This document shows positions 32,857 through 45,423 of a stretch of 64,000 nucleotides of DNA, piece by piece. The translations under genes were made by a program, and so were the position numbers. The DNA comes from Oidiodendron maius Zn (taxonomy: Eukaryota; Ascomycota; Leotiomycetes; Myxotrichaceae). Location: contig KN832881.1 of NCBI GenBank assembly GCA_000827325.1, forward strand, positions 270,616 to 334,615. Direction: 5' to 3'. Positions within the stretch are counted from its first letter, which is position 1. Each line of letters opens with the position of its first letter. The notes beneath the pieces are model-generated. The model worked only from the letters and a program-made list of their open reading frames with translations, was not told where the DNA came from and did not search any database.

Positions 32857-35800
32857 CCTTTAGTAGTGTGAGGGATATTGCGAGATGGTTGAGCTCTAAG
32901 TTACGAGCTTTAACTTGAATGTCGCGCTGTTCGTGGGGTGGTTAGGCTTAGTTTGCCTGGTAAGGCTGTAAGGCATAAATTCTCAAGAGGGGGTGTAGAA
33001 TTTAAATGTCGAGAGGAACACTTGAACATCTTCAAGGCCACGGCCACCGAGACAAATTCGCAGCCAAATAGTTTGTTTTCCAAATTTATCATCGCCATTT
33101 CCGCTTTACTCCATCATTTGGTGTCATTAATTTTACGAATCACAGAGACGAGCTAATCCTCGAGACACCACTATTTATAATTTATTCTTCGGAAATTAAT
33201 TCAAAGCGCAGAAGATTCAACCTACTCAATCTCAATACATATTCTTCTATTTTCGCTTCATCTCAAACAGACCCCTAGTTATCATAAGCTGAAGGATTAA
33301 GCTCAATTCATCTTGCAAATACAACAGTGTATTGCATATATATTGCACTTCTCTGATCAAGACCTACGGGCGAGAAGGCGGGGTGACCTAAGACCCTGTA
33401 ATTAGGGGCGAAAATAAGACTGGAGCCTACTCAAATAAATTTAACATGTAGTAACGCTGCAGAGGCGCCTTACTCTTTCCAAGTGGATCGAGGCTTAGGA
33501 AAATCTCGGAGGCATATCGAAGCAGGTGTGCAAATCATCTACCAAACCTTGCTATCAATGACGTTCGCTGCCCAGGAATTGTAATCCTAAGAAGACGGGC
33601 CCAGCGACATCGACACAATCGATATTCACCGAGGTTGAGGGAACGAGGATGACTTGCCCGAACCACATATCAACTTGCATTCTTGCTCCCGCCTCATTGC
33701 CCAAGGCCAATAAAAATCGATATTGGTCCTGGACCATAAAGCTTCAATCATGTGCTAGAACGCGATTTTCATATGTAGAGTGAGGGGGATGACGTTTGTG
33801 AGGCCACAAGGCGGGAAAGCAAGAGAGTTCCAAAGTCATATGCAACTGCACATGCCTTTGTAGGTTTGCCAACATCCAAAGCATATTGTACCTCAGGATA
33901 CTGGTTGCGGGGTTGAGCCAGAGGGGTCGGCATCCGAACCAATAGACGCCTCCTGGTCTGTCATTGTCGGAAGCTCGAGCTCTGCCAAGTAGCTAATGTA
34001 AAGATACTTATAAACACCAAGAGAGAAGGACTATAGTGGACATGTGAGGGATCGGACCGAGAATGGCCATCATATGCGAAAGCACTTAACGAAGTTGGGG
34101 TTCCAGGCCTTGACATGTAGTGCGGGCCTTTCACGCAGCCCTGCAGCCACAAGGAACGACAGAACCCACCTCTTTCTGCAAAATGCCCGTGCACCTTGCC
34201 AACGGCGCAGCCGCATGCAAAACACGAGAGGGGTTTGAGCGTGCAGGATCGAGAAAATGCCTTGTTGTCTCCGCAGTGATGATTATTGCCGACTAGAAAT
34301 TTGTGGCGCGACTCGCACATTGATGCTGAGGGGTTGTATGTGTCGACCGATCGAGGTCAAAGCCTATGGACTATCGTTATTGTGGCCACTTGGTTGTTGG
34401 CGGGCCGCCTTCCAACACCAGACATGTCTAATATTTCAAGATCTCAGGTCCCAAAAGGTATATTTAACTAAACTCTCAGTACCACGTCTAGATTTTCACC
34501 AGCCATTCCGCCACAAACGACCTGTCATATTCGCATCTCAGAAGCCTCCGGCTCGGAACAGGGACCCCCTTCCCAACGGTCCCGGCAACCGGAAACCGGG
34601 CACCCGGAAGCGTCAATCAATGCAACTATTCACGATTTAGGGGGCGGCTCCGATTGTACGATGGGCTGTGGCGGTGACGAGACTGCATTGAATCCGCACT
34701 GGGCGCGCTGCAGGCATACCCCGCGACTGCACGGTCGCTGTCAGGTGAGACATCGATTGGGTCATAACTGGCAGCGTTTCTCCTCGGCCGCGTGGAAGGT
34801 ACAGTACACAGAGGCGTGCTGCAGTGGCTCAGATGATAACGCCCGTGGATGCGCTGTCACTATCAGGCTGGGCCCCTCGGGCCGGAGAGTTGAGATGGGC
34901 AGGCACGGGAAGGCTTGCGGGCGTTCTGCAATCTGGCACAGAGGAGTTACCCCACGCTCCCCTCCCACGGAAAATGATAACAGTAAGAGGAGGCTATGAT
35001 AAACGAGCCGCGACGGACCAGCGGCTACACTGACGCCTTAATCCAATTAAGCAGGAGTGAAATCCGGTGCTTTATCGCTGATATTCCGCAATCGCTCCTC
35101 CTGCTCAATGTCAGACGTGGGGTGACCGACACGGCAGAATCCAGAGGCGGCATAGGTATCTGACAAGCAATTGCATTATCATTATCAATTGAACGTAAGG
35201 AGTACCACTGTACCTGTGTCCGCCCCTACCAAGCCAGAGCAGGGAAATATATGAGCGGCTTGCTTTCCGCAGCCTTATTGGCGGCTGATGAGAACTCCAC
35301 TTTATCCCCTATCTTGTATCCTGTACACCTTGGCTACTGTGCGGATGACTATAGCTATGGAAAACTTTCTCCTCCGGTCGAGCCCGAGTCAGTTCGCAGC
35401 GATGCAAGTGCGGGCAGGCGAACGGTTCTCGATGAGTGTCGGGGGGTCACGGTTTGATTCGACAAGCTCTGTGAGCAGACCAAGATAGACCACACATATT
35501 GAACAATCTTGCTACAAGAAGACAACTGCAGGATGTAATCGCTCCTAATGATGTCGTCGATAAGAATGCATCGCCCCGCAGGACCTTCCCAACTCATGAG
35601 AGGGAGATAGGAGCTCACCAATCTGCACAACATATTCTTCCTCCCACTTGTCACGCCGTAGTGGCTCCATTGCAATGATGGAACATCATATCTTTGAATC
35701 TCCTGGAGTTCGTTAGAAGTGCGTCGATAAACGTTGATCGAATTTATCGCTTCGTCAGGGAACGGATCTGGCTCCGGCTCCAACGGGCTCATTCAAGGCA

Positions 35801-37261
35801 GAACCTGCCAGCCCGAGTCTAGAAACACGGCCAGAACTCAGATTGATCGCCCGCATAAAACCGTTGCAAGGTGGCGCGAACATATTGATCTTCCATGCTC
35901 GATACGGTCGGTACTCCTACAAACCTCGTATGGATGGGGAGCAAAGAGGGTGGGTTTTGGTGTCGCCGTTGGACGCCGCAGTGGACCAGAGTGCAGTAGG
36001 ACGCAGCAGGCCTGCAGACGGCGCGGCATGAAACGCATTGCGCGGGCCTATAGCAGGGTGATTGTTGCGCTCGCCTTCGACCCCACGAGGTTCTAGGCAA
36101 AGCCGATGGGGAAGACGGGAGGGAAATTCGCAATGCCCAGGGCGCAGTTGTTACTGCTGATGGAGCAAACTCTCCACCTATACCGCAGAGGAGTTATAGG
36201 CCTTGGACACATCCGTCGCTGCTTCTTTGGGAGCTCTGGGTAGAATAGGCGATGATGGACGAGACACTGACAGGCATGTACAAGGCGGGGGAATTGCTCA
36301 GACCATGGTTCTGGCCTGTTACGGGCTGACGGGTTCCTTGAGACATCAAGACGGACGGGCGCGGGAGATGGGGAGATCATAGATGGTACTAGTTTGCTCA
36401 ACCAGACGGCAAATCTCGCATCGAGTCGTAGGCAATGGAGATGAGAGCATTCCCCATAAAACATGATGAGACAAGTCCACTCGCAGTAGTAATCACTGCT
36501 GCCACCATCCCAGCCCCATGGGACCGCAGCAGCCCACTTTGTGGTCATGTCCATTCGATGCTTGAGAGCAGCTTGGCGTCATTGGATCGCCGTCTCTCCT
36601 GCTTGATACCACGCACGAATGCCTGTCCTACATTGCCATTACCTCGCCCCGACCTGATCTCCTCGCGTTGCCCTCCCGTAAACTGTAGTAATACCATCCC
36701 GATTCGTATCGCGGCGCAAAGTGGAGGGCCAGACCGGCAAGGTAGACAGACGGAGGCGTTCTCGCCTGCAGAACCTCCATCGACCACCTCCTCTTCTCCT
36801 CCTCCCAGTCCTGGACATTTCACTTCTCCCTTGCGTCCAGGAATTCTCTCAGATCTTGGATCACTCTCTTTCCAGTCTTTTCTCTCTCCTCCTCGTTCAT
36901 GCTCGCTGCCACCATCCTCTCCTCTCCATCTCACCTCATTGCCACCCGCCGGGGCGTAACCCCACGCCTGTCCTGAGCGATTTGCACCGGCTATCCCGGT
37001 CACCGCCACCCTCGGAAAACTTCACTCGCTGCCTTGGGACCCCACACCGAGGGAACTTTTAGGGACTAAACGGATCGAGGCCTTGCGAGATTCTCAACTC
37101 TAGAAAAGGGAGCGAGAAAGTGTGAGAGGAGAAGCCTTAGCCGGCCGACCGCAACCTTTCACCACTCCCACATTCCACGAGAGTAGCAGAGAGAGGCTCC
37201 CTGGTCTAGGCGACCTCAAAGGCCTCTGCGCGACTTCTGCGCCTCGCAGTCCTCCTCCGCG
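32857..37261. other. 4.4-kb gene-poor region between LSM2 and REG1
   Basis: Divergent interval. The LSM2 side is AT-rich and the REG1 side GC-rich; 36750-37260 is C/T-rich on the plus strand like a leader for REG1. One minus-strand frame (35355-35792) has a protein-like first half, ending at a possible GTGAGC donor, but no recognised family. I found no tRNA or repeat. Confidence 0.4.
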
Positions 37262-39020
37262 ATGGCTGTAGTGCTCAAGTCGGACGAGAGCAGCATCTTC
37301 TCATCCAACGCACTCCGCCGGTCTCACTCGCAACCGAAGTTCGTCTCCCAGTCCGGGTCATATACCAAGTTGTCCAGGTCGAAAAGCACCGTTGGCCTGG
37401 GCGACCTCATATCACCATCTAGTTCTCCTACTTCCTCTGCAGAGTCGTCCCCGAGGACCCTCCACGCAGACTCGACCGCGCCCTCGTTCTCCTCGACCCC
37501 CGCAAGCAGCTTATCGCTGGACGCGCCCCAAGAGGACGACGATAAGGACGACTCGATAGCCTTCCCTTCCTACGACGACGTCGGCTTCTTCGAGCCTGCC
37601 GAAGACCTGGAACCGCCCCTAAGCCCTCAGCACAGTGACTCGTATACCGTCTCACCTACCTCTAATAGCACCCCGACGACGGCATCAAGGCCCATATCGC
37701 CTGACCCGGTTGAGCACGCAGAGGATGATTCAGCTGTGCGGTCACAGCCGTCTCGGCATGTCGACTACCTGTCCCATAACTGGAAGGAGGAAGATATTTG
37801 GTCGTCATGGAAGCTGATAGTGTCTAAGCGGAAAGCCTATAATAATAGTGCGAGATTAGAAAACGCTTCGTGGCGGACGTGGGCAAAGTCAAAGAACAGG
37901 TTGAAGACCGTATCACCGGAAACTCTGAACTGGTTAGTTGCATCGTGAGGGAACAAGAGGAGTGGCATTGCTAATACTATATAGGCTTAAAGATTGTGAC
38001 GTGACTTGGTTATATGGGCCCCTGCAGACTGGCGCAGACAAATCGTTACGGATGCCTTCAACGTCCCCGAATGGCAGCAGCCGGATCTCCAAGTCGAACT
38101 CGTTCTTGAATAAGAAGCCGATATTGAAGAAGCGGAGCATGTCCGAGATCATGTTACAGAGATCGTTATCGTCTTCATCACTGTTAAAACAGGCGGCTGC
38201 AGCTCTACAGGCACAGCAATCCGACGGTTACGACCGTGGGTTAGAACGATCAGGCTTCGCGTCTATGAATTTTTCGAGAAGGCTGAGCGACCATCCAAGC
38301 CTTTTATCCTCAATCACCTCCTCTGGGCTACAGTCGCCTGGTACCGATAGGAAGCATATCCACTTCAATGAGCAGGTGGAGCAATGTATTGCTGTGGAGG
38401 TCAAAGGAGCTGATGATGAGCCCGAGCTTAGCATGATGGACTACGATGATAGTGACTCGGATGATGGGGGAATCATGATGAAGAGGTCTGACTCTGGTCG
38501 AAGGCTCCCCCCGCTTCACAGATCGTCGACACCACGGCCTATTAATAACGACAGCAAGACAATTGCTATGTTACCATCTACCACATTAAAATACATGGAA
38601 GACTCCTCAGAATCGCATGACACCGCTGTAAAACACAGTAATGGTTTCTGGAATGGAAGGCGGTTATCCCCATCCCCATCTCAAGAGACGCTCCGGCCTT
38701 CGAAACCATCCTCTCGGATCCTCGTGGGTGACGATGAGGAGGACGACGCGGACGTGGACTGGCAGCCATCGACCGTCTTCGTACGCAACAGAGACGACCT
38801 CGCCGCAACCCAGGAGCGCCTGCACATTCTGCGCTCGTCCGAGTCGTCAGAGCTCGCTGGCGAACCTTCAGGCATGCGGCGCACGCCATCTGGGATGTTC
38901 ATGCCGGAAGAAGAAGAGGGGGTCGCGATCTCCGAGGGACTCTTCGGAAAGGTTGTCGACACTGTGAACACGGCCAAGGATATTGCCCACGTGATATGGA
39001 ACGTGGGGTGGAGGAGATAG
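37262..39020 (+). CDS. reg1: Reg1-like regulatory subunit of protein phosphatase 1
   Basis: Exons 37262-37932 and 37985-39020 join in frame to about 568 residues. The intron lies in the conserved block SWRTWAKSKNRLKTVSPETL then NWLKDCDVTWLYGPLQ. Other family marks are KKPILKKRSMSEIMLQRSLS and, at the PP1-docking site, KHIHFNEQVEQCIAVEVK, where KHIHF fits the [RK]x(0,1)[VI]xF motif. The C-terminus repeats VDTVNTAKDIAHVIWNVGW. In yeast Reg1 directs Glc7 to dephosphorylate Snf1, enforcing glucose repression; fungal relatives act in carbon catabolite repression. Most of the rest is Ser/Pro-rich and probably disordered. Confidence 0.85.
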
Positions 39021-41780
39021 CCGGGGCGTCAATAACAGTTGGTACATATCTCGTCACCATTTCATGACCCCGTGCCCTCCGTGGAGGTTTTCACCCTACC
39101 CCCCTCTCGGGAAGAAGGGAGCAGGAGAAAGAAGGAAACCAAGGGTAATGAATAATTGCATCTGCATCCGGCGTACAAATGGCAGGGCGGCAAACTCAAA
39201 ACTATTTTTGACACGATACCATGAGCAAACAGCACACACACACATATAATGCCAACACCAACATACAGATTTACGAGGCAATTCTGGCGACCACGAGGAG
39301 AATCCGGCGTTTTCTGCTATCGTTTCCTTTACTTTAACCGTTTCCCATTTATTTACTTAATCTCTGTGCCAAGGCCGGCGGGAGAAGAGGGAGGGGAGTG
39401 TCAACGGAAATGCTGGCAAACAGGACAATGGCAATGACGGAGAGGCGTCTGGCACATCTAGACATTGTGTGGCATATCTGAAATTAGTCCTTTTTTCATC
39501 CTCTTTCTCGAGCCTGTCAATGGATTAGGGAAAAAAAGAACGCCAACGATACTTTCGATTCTCTGGTGTGATTTGGGGCGGGGGGAGAGACAAACAAGGC
39601 GTCTTGGCTGGCTGGTTGGCTGACCTGGAAAGGGGGTAATTACTCTCTATGGAGGATGCAGATTGGATTGATGGATGTATGGTCAAGCCGTCTTTGCGGC
39701 CCGCGAAAAGACCACACGAAATGGGCGCGTGTATTGTACATAGACACGAAATAATGCCGAGCCCGCTCAGCGTATGAGAAAGGAAAAAAAGTACCCTTAA
39801 CTTAATGGCTCGTCGCGTGCCTGTCTTTGCCGTACACACACACAGAGAGAGAGTAAGTAGCAGAGATGTGATTAGCATAAAGGCGAGAGGGGTCTATATT
39901 TGGAAGAGATTTGGAATGTACATGTCATGTTACCTTTACCCCGGGTTTTGTCGTTGGCTCTCCGTCCCCCCCCTCCCTTGGGAGGTTTCAGCCTGCCGAG
40001 GTGAAATGTGGCATTCAGGGTGGTTCAGTGGAGGGGGACCGAGGTGCGATGGAGAGGGGCTTTTTGTGTGAGAGGGAGGAGCCTGATGCTGAGAAAGTGT
40101 GATGAATATTCCAACCCGCCGAACCCCTAGGATGTGTTGCTGTTCGTCAGTGGTGTGGTCGATGGGTCAGGAGGAAGGGAGTTTTCTCTCGGACAAATCC
40201 AGCTCCATCCATCGTCTGGGGATTTGGAATTTTTTTCTTCGACCGATATCAAATAAGTGAAGAAACAATTTGTATTTCCTGCCCTGTCCCATGGAGCACG
40301 CAGGCCACTCATAGATGAGCCCACGCCCTTAGACTCGTCCTAGCCGTTCATACGGCCCGGCCTTATTCACAACCTCGCTACCCTCCCCAAATTCGCTTCA
40401 GCCTCATTTTACTGTAAAGCAACCTACACGGGCCGGCCGCTGGAGCACGGCACGTAAACAGCTCCTAAAATACTGAATCGTGCCTCGCGCAAAGCATGGT
40501 CGTTCTTGTGGCATGGCCTGTACGGTACAGTAAGCTAAGCTTACTCGATGGAATCGCATCTCAGTGAAGAAGATTCGGGTACCTGCTCTAGCCAGGAGAT
40601 CATTTAGATGGAGATGCAGTGGAATGGATAGCTGCTCTAAGCGCTACTGTAGGTAACCGTATGATTGATATGATCTGCTGACAGGTACGGACGGTGGATT
40701 TTACGTGAATGATCAGCGCGCGGAGGCTATTTACCGCTCTTATTTCCATGGCAGGATATTACAGGCCCGGAATTTTTTTTTGGGATCAAGAATTAGGGGG
40801 CGTTCTCATTTCTGCAATCTGATCTGATATGGTAACAATTCCCGCCTCTCAAACGAAGCACTTCCCCAAGAATATGGTACAGCTCTTGCGCTCTCCCCGC
40901 TACTTGCACGGCTCAACCGTTCCTCCACCCCCCTCAGACAGGGACAAAATAAAGGAAAAAGAATTTCACCGTGGTGAAGTGTCCAGTCCATGCGAGCCAA
41001 CCACCCAGGTATGGACGTCTGGCCGCGTTCCTGCCCTGCCAACCGCATTTCCATCTGCTATCTTCTGTGCTCTGCTTGCTTCTGCTGCCGTTGCAACTGC
41101 TGTTTTTGATCCGGTGACGGACGTGGGCCCTGTTTTTCTAAAGTGTGTGTTCCTCCCTCCTATACCCCCCCCGTATCCATCATGGCTTGTACGTACCCAA
41201 CCGCGCAAAGAGAACTTCAGCAAATATAAAAGTGGTAAAATCCCCCGCGCCTGCTCCGACAAAGTTGAATGCTTGAAGGGTTCGGGCAAACAAAGAGACC
41301 TGCGCTGCAGCGTTGTAATAGAGAAGAGAATATAATGGCAAAGCAAGTATTCGCAGGACGAAGGAAAAAATGCAGGAAACGCAGAGGTCCGAACAAAAAA
41401 GGGGGTATTCTAGTGTTCTCTAGAGAGCGACGGGACCGGGAAATAAAGCAGAAAGAGAGTGTCCTGTAAGACCACCGATGATTCCATCCATATGCAGCCT
41501 GTCCAACCAATTCCCCCAAAAATTCCAAGGCTATGCTGCCATCCACCCAGTCGAGATGAGAATCATGAACTCCACCTCGACCATCCATCCCCAGTATAGA
41601 GAGGTCCTTGAGATGGAGAGATATGGTCCGCGCACGAGAACCCGCCGAGTCTCGCACGGGGAGGAGATAAGAGAGGGGTAGCAAATGCGCGCAGAAATCA
41701 ACGCTGTCGTGACATCGTGAACAAATGACAAAAGGAAGAGATCTGGAGCGTGCGCGTGTGGTGAGGCGGAATCCGACGGA
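39021..41780. other. 2.8-kb interval between convergent REG1 and HapB
   Basis: No supported gene. Several 80 to 170-codon frames overlap on both strands but lack motifs and splice structure. A near-palindrome (AGTAAGCTAAGCTTACT) occurs near 40529-40545. Both 3' UTRs lie here. Confidence 0.4.
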
Positions 41781-42827
41781 TCATCCGTCGTCTTCGGCGT
41801 CGTCGTCCTCGGCATCGTCCTCTTCTTCATCATCGGCGCTGCTCCTCGGGGCAGCATCGGTCTTGGTCTTCTTGCTGGGGGTATCGGTCTCTGCTTCAGC
41901 CTTTCGCTTGCTCCCCGACCCTCCCATGGCGGTAATCGTGCCCTTCGCGGGCGTCTCCAGTGACGACTTATCTTCCCCTTCTCCACCGCCGTCCGCCTTA
42001 TTCCGCTCGATCTCTGCGACCTCGTCTGCTGTCAGGAATCGGCCGCCGGGACCGCGAGGTCTCCGCATGGCATGGTTATGCCGACTCTCGTGGAGGTAGG
42101 GCTTCCTCCCTTTCGACGTCAGGCGGAGGGCCTCTTCCAATCTCTGCCGGGCGACGCGTCGCTTCAGGATGCGGTGGAACTGCTTCGCGTTGACGTACAG
42201 GGGCGACTCCTCCACGGGCCCGGGGACGAGCTCGGGCGATTGGGGATGCTGCTGCTGGCCAGCGGCCATTGGGGGCACGACCGGCCGGGGCGCGCCGGTA
42301 TGGTTCATGATGGGTTGGGACGGGGGCACGGCCGGGCTGGCGACCTGCTGGCTCATGCGCCGGCCTTGGAGCTGGTTGTTCATCTGCTTTGGTGACCGTG
42401 GGCCTCCTCTCTCCTGCTTCACGTTGACGCCCTGCATGCGCGGCGATGTCTGGGGCAGGCCAGAGTCGGCCATCGCGTACGGGTAGCCCTGACCGGAGGC
42501 CGCCGCCGTGGCCGCCATGGCCGCAGCTTGCGGCGTGATGCCGGGCATGCCATAGTGCATGCCCGGTTGGGCATACGCGGGTGGGTAGTTCATCGGTTGT
42601 GGGATGTGTGCGTGGTTCTGCCCGGGCTGCTGTGGTTGCGTCGAGAGGATGGGCGATGCCTGGGTGTGGACGGCGTGTTGAGAGTGTAGCGGCTGCTGGG
42701 AGGGCGACGTGATGGGAGGTCCGGCGACTGGGTGCTGGCCAGTATTTGGGTATCCGCCTTGTATATGAGCCTGCGTATGCCCGTGTTGGCCCTGCGCGGG
42801 CTGTTGATATTGCGCGTACTCCATCAT
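41781..42827 (-). CDS. hapB: CCAAT-binding complex subunit HapB (NF-YA/Hap2)
   Basis: Single exon, 348 residues. The first 200 residues are Gln/Pro/His-rich, activation-domain-like. Residues about 208-266 are the NF-YA core: [20 protein letters not shown] (subunit association) then [20 protein letters not shown] (DNA recognition of CCAAT), closing with PGGRFLT. The intact [14 protein letters not shown] block indicates a functional DNA-binding subunit. The C-terminus is basic, then a terminal run of D and E. With HapC and HapE it forms the nuclear CCAAT-binding complex that governs iron, redox and respiratory genes together with HapX. The MMEY start matches filamentous-fungal HapB. Confidence 0.95.
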   Translation of the reverse strand: MMEYAQYQQPAQGQHGHTQAHIQGGYPNTGQHPVAGPPITSPSQQPLHSQHAVHTQASPILSTQPQQPGQNHAHIPQPMNYPPAYAQPGMHYGMPGITPQAAAMAATAAASGQGYPYAMADSGLPQTSPRMQGVNVKQERGGPRSPKQMNNQLQGRRMSQQVASPAVPPSQPIMNHTGAPRPVVPPMAAGQQQHPQSPELVPGPVEESPLYVNAKQFHRILKRRVARQRLEEALRLTSKGRKPYLHESRHNHAMRRPRGPGGRFLTADEVAEIERNKADGGGEGEDKSSLETPAKGTITAMGGSGSKRKAEAETDTPSKKTKTDAAPRSSADDEEEDDAEDDDAEDDG

Positions 42828-42980
42828 TTGTCGTGCGGTTGTCGGCGTCTCGCAGATGTATCTGGGCTCGAGGGCGAGAGCGCGTAGGAGCGAGAGCGTG
42901 CACGGATCTTGCGGCGCGTCGGCAGGAGGACGTGAAGGGTCGTCGGCGGATGCTGCAAGAGTGTCGTCGAGGAGGAGGAT

Positions 42981-42985
42981 ATTGG
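42981..42985 (-). promoter_or_regulatory. CCAAT box 154 bp upstream of HapB
   Basis: ATTGG on the plus strand, so CCAAT in the HapB direction. Others in the same orientation lie at 43515-43519, 44496-44500, 44582-44586 and 44741-44745. HapB is part of the CCAAT-binding complex, and in Aspergillus nidulans that complex is known to autoregulate through hapB. Confidence 0.45.
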
Positions 42986-45376
42986 TGGTCGAGAGGGAGC
43001 AGTGGACGTCGGGGGAAGTGGGTATGAGAGGACAGAGTCGATCGCCACGGAAGGGACGCCTTGTAGTCGTCGCAACACCCTGGGGGTGGCTAGTGGGCGA
43101 TGACTGTTAGTCAATTCGATATGCGTGGATGAGCTGGCAGGAGATCTGGTAGGCTCGTACACCGCAATTGACAGCACCGCAGCATATGCGAGCTGATGTA
43201 GTTGTCGGGGCGTTCAGGTCGAAATGTCTAAGGCTGGGAATCAGGGTTCTGAGTACCGGGGACCACGTGAGGGCGAGGCGGAGCTTGGTCGCAGGTTGAG
43301 GCTATTCAAGCTGCGAAAGCTGGGTGGGACGCCGTAGCGGGTCTCTCTGAGCGTCTCTTCCAGATCCACTCTGGAGCTTTGCTTCGAAGCGTTCTGTTTT
43401 TTCCCCAGCAAATGATGGTTGGACTGGGCGTGGGAGAGGTATCGCTATCCAACCACAGATATCAGCGACCGCGTTTGGGGACTTTCTAGGCTCAGGCGAG
43501 ATTTGGGGGGAGCGATTGGGGGAGGGAGGAAGTGTTTGGGGCGGGCGGTGGATTTTCTCGACCAGTGTGATGCGTTGGCCATGCAGGAAATCTCATGCGC
43601 AGGGGATTCGGCTTACCTGGTTAATCCGCCGCCTGCCCGCCTTTTGCACCCAGGGCCAGCAAGGGCAACACTTTCCGGGCAGTAGGAGCGGTGACGTGAC
43701 GTGACGGAGTTGTCTGGGATAGTGCTGGGAGTCTGGGAGTCTGAGCCGTCGCCGTACGTGGGTGAGCGTGGATCGAAGGGGGGGGGGAGGAAGGGGGACG
43801 GAGGAGAAGGAGTATGCGGCAAGGTCCAGGCCCTTTGGCAGCGGTCGTAGGTGAGGATGTTGGGTGTCACGGCAGAGGCCCTGCGGAAACAGAGAAGGCT
43901 GGGGAGGAGGGCTGGGTGCGTGCTGATGCTGCTGCTTCTGCTGATGCGCGGCGGTCTTTGCGCGGCGGCGGCAGTGGGCCAGTGACGGGCGCTGCGGAAT
44001 GGGACGCGAGCGAGGTGAGGGAAGTGAGTCGCGACGATGCGCCTTTCCCTCCGCTACGGCCACTGAGAACTTGAGGCGCGCTGAGGGCTTTGGTGCCTGA
44101 ATCTGCGAGTGAGACCAGACCGTTAGTTCCGAAGGTCCCAAGACGGCCGCAGCCAGATCTGTTTGGTCGCACGAGGCGGCGACGACAGCGATGGGCTGGG
44201 GCACAAGGCGCAAGGCGTCGCCAGCGAGAGCACCAGAGAGCAGGAGGGCAGGCCCAGTACACGATATTCTCCGGCGATGTGCGCCTTGCCAGCCAGGAGG
44301 AGGAACAACGTACCAATACGCAGCGGCGACGGCACCCAGAGCACCGTGGCAGTTACGAGGCCGCCAGATCCCTCCCGCAGGTTGATTCGATCAGGTGATT
44401 GAGCTCCGAGCCAATTGCTGGCGCGATGAGCGTGTTCACGACGATGATAGGGCTTTGCGAGGCGTGCGAGAGACGGAGCAGTGAGAAATGAAGGATTGGC
44501 TGGGGCGTTTGGGGCTGCTGGCTGGTGGATTTGGGTGTTTGGGTGACGGGCTCGGGTGACGGGCGGGTTTCGGCGGTGCGTATTGGCCTGGAATTATCGG
44601 GGCGGGTGAGGCGAGCGCGTCCGTCACGACCGAATCACGATGAGAGTCGAGTCGAAAACACCGAAAGAGGATGAGGGAGGAAGAGGACGGAAGAAGGTGA
44701 TTTGAGGAGCGGCGAGACTGAACAGTGGGTAGTGGTGGTGATTGGGCCGTGGCGCCGAGGGCAGAGGAGATTCCTTAGTGATGGACAGGAAATGAAGAGC
44801 GGCGACTGGCCGGGCGGGGGGGGAGAGGAGGTTGGGGGGTTTTTGGGGTTTTTTTTCTCGCTGGCGTTTCATTCGGCCGGATTCACGTGGCTGAGGTAAG
44901 CGTGCACCTGACGACGGGTTATTACGGTATATTATTAGTCCAATCCGACTGGAGGATGCGATACCGTATATTACGAGTCCTGTATACCGTCTTTACAGCG
45001 GATACCTGAGGCTGCCAGCCCCACGGCCGGGCCCCCCGATAAGGCACCCATCACCCTCTTCGCCGCATTACTATTATTATGATGATTATGCGCCGTTTTC
45101 ATGCTCTCCGGCCGCGGGTGATTACGCTCATTACGTATTCAGCGTATCCCCGTCACGTCGCATCCGGGCCGCATCGGGCAAGGCGCCATCGGGAGAAAGT
45201 GGACGGCGATCTTCCGGGAAATGGTGCTGCAGGTAAGGCAGAGGGCGTGTGCGAGATGGCAAACGTCAGGACTGCACCGTAACTGTGGTACAGCACGGTC
45301 GTGCGGTAGTACAGTACTAGTCATGGTGCTGTGTATGTGCGCCCATTCTCCCCCATCTGGTACCAGTATCACAGCA

Positions 45377-45423
45377 TCACCACCACCACCACCACCTCCT
45401 CCTCCTCCTCCACCGCCGCCGCC
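45377..45423 (+). repeat. Trinucleotide microsatellite (CAC)n(CTC)n(CCG)n
   Basis: Successive runs of CAC, CTC and CCG triplets. They encode only a meaningless poly-Pro/Thr/Ser frame. Confidence 0.8.

Noticed and set aside
40829-41684. Overlapping 126 to 168-codon frames between REG1 and HapB
   Set aside because: No motifs, present on both strands at once, and located where two 3' UTRs are expected.
43593-44316. Frames of 150 to 206 codons in the HapB upstream region
   Set aside because: GC-rich leader-type sequence with no conserved motif; overlapping frames on both strands look alike in quality.
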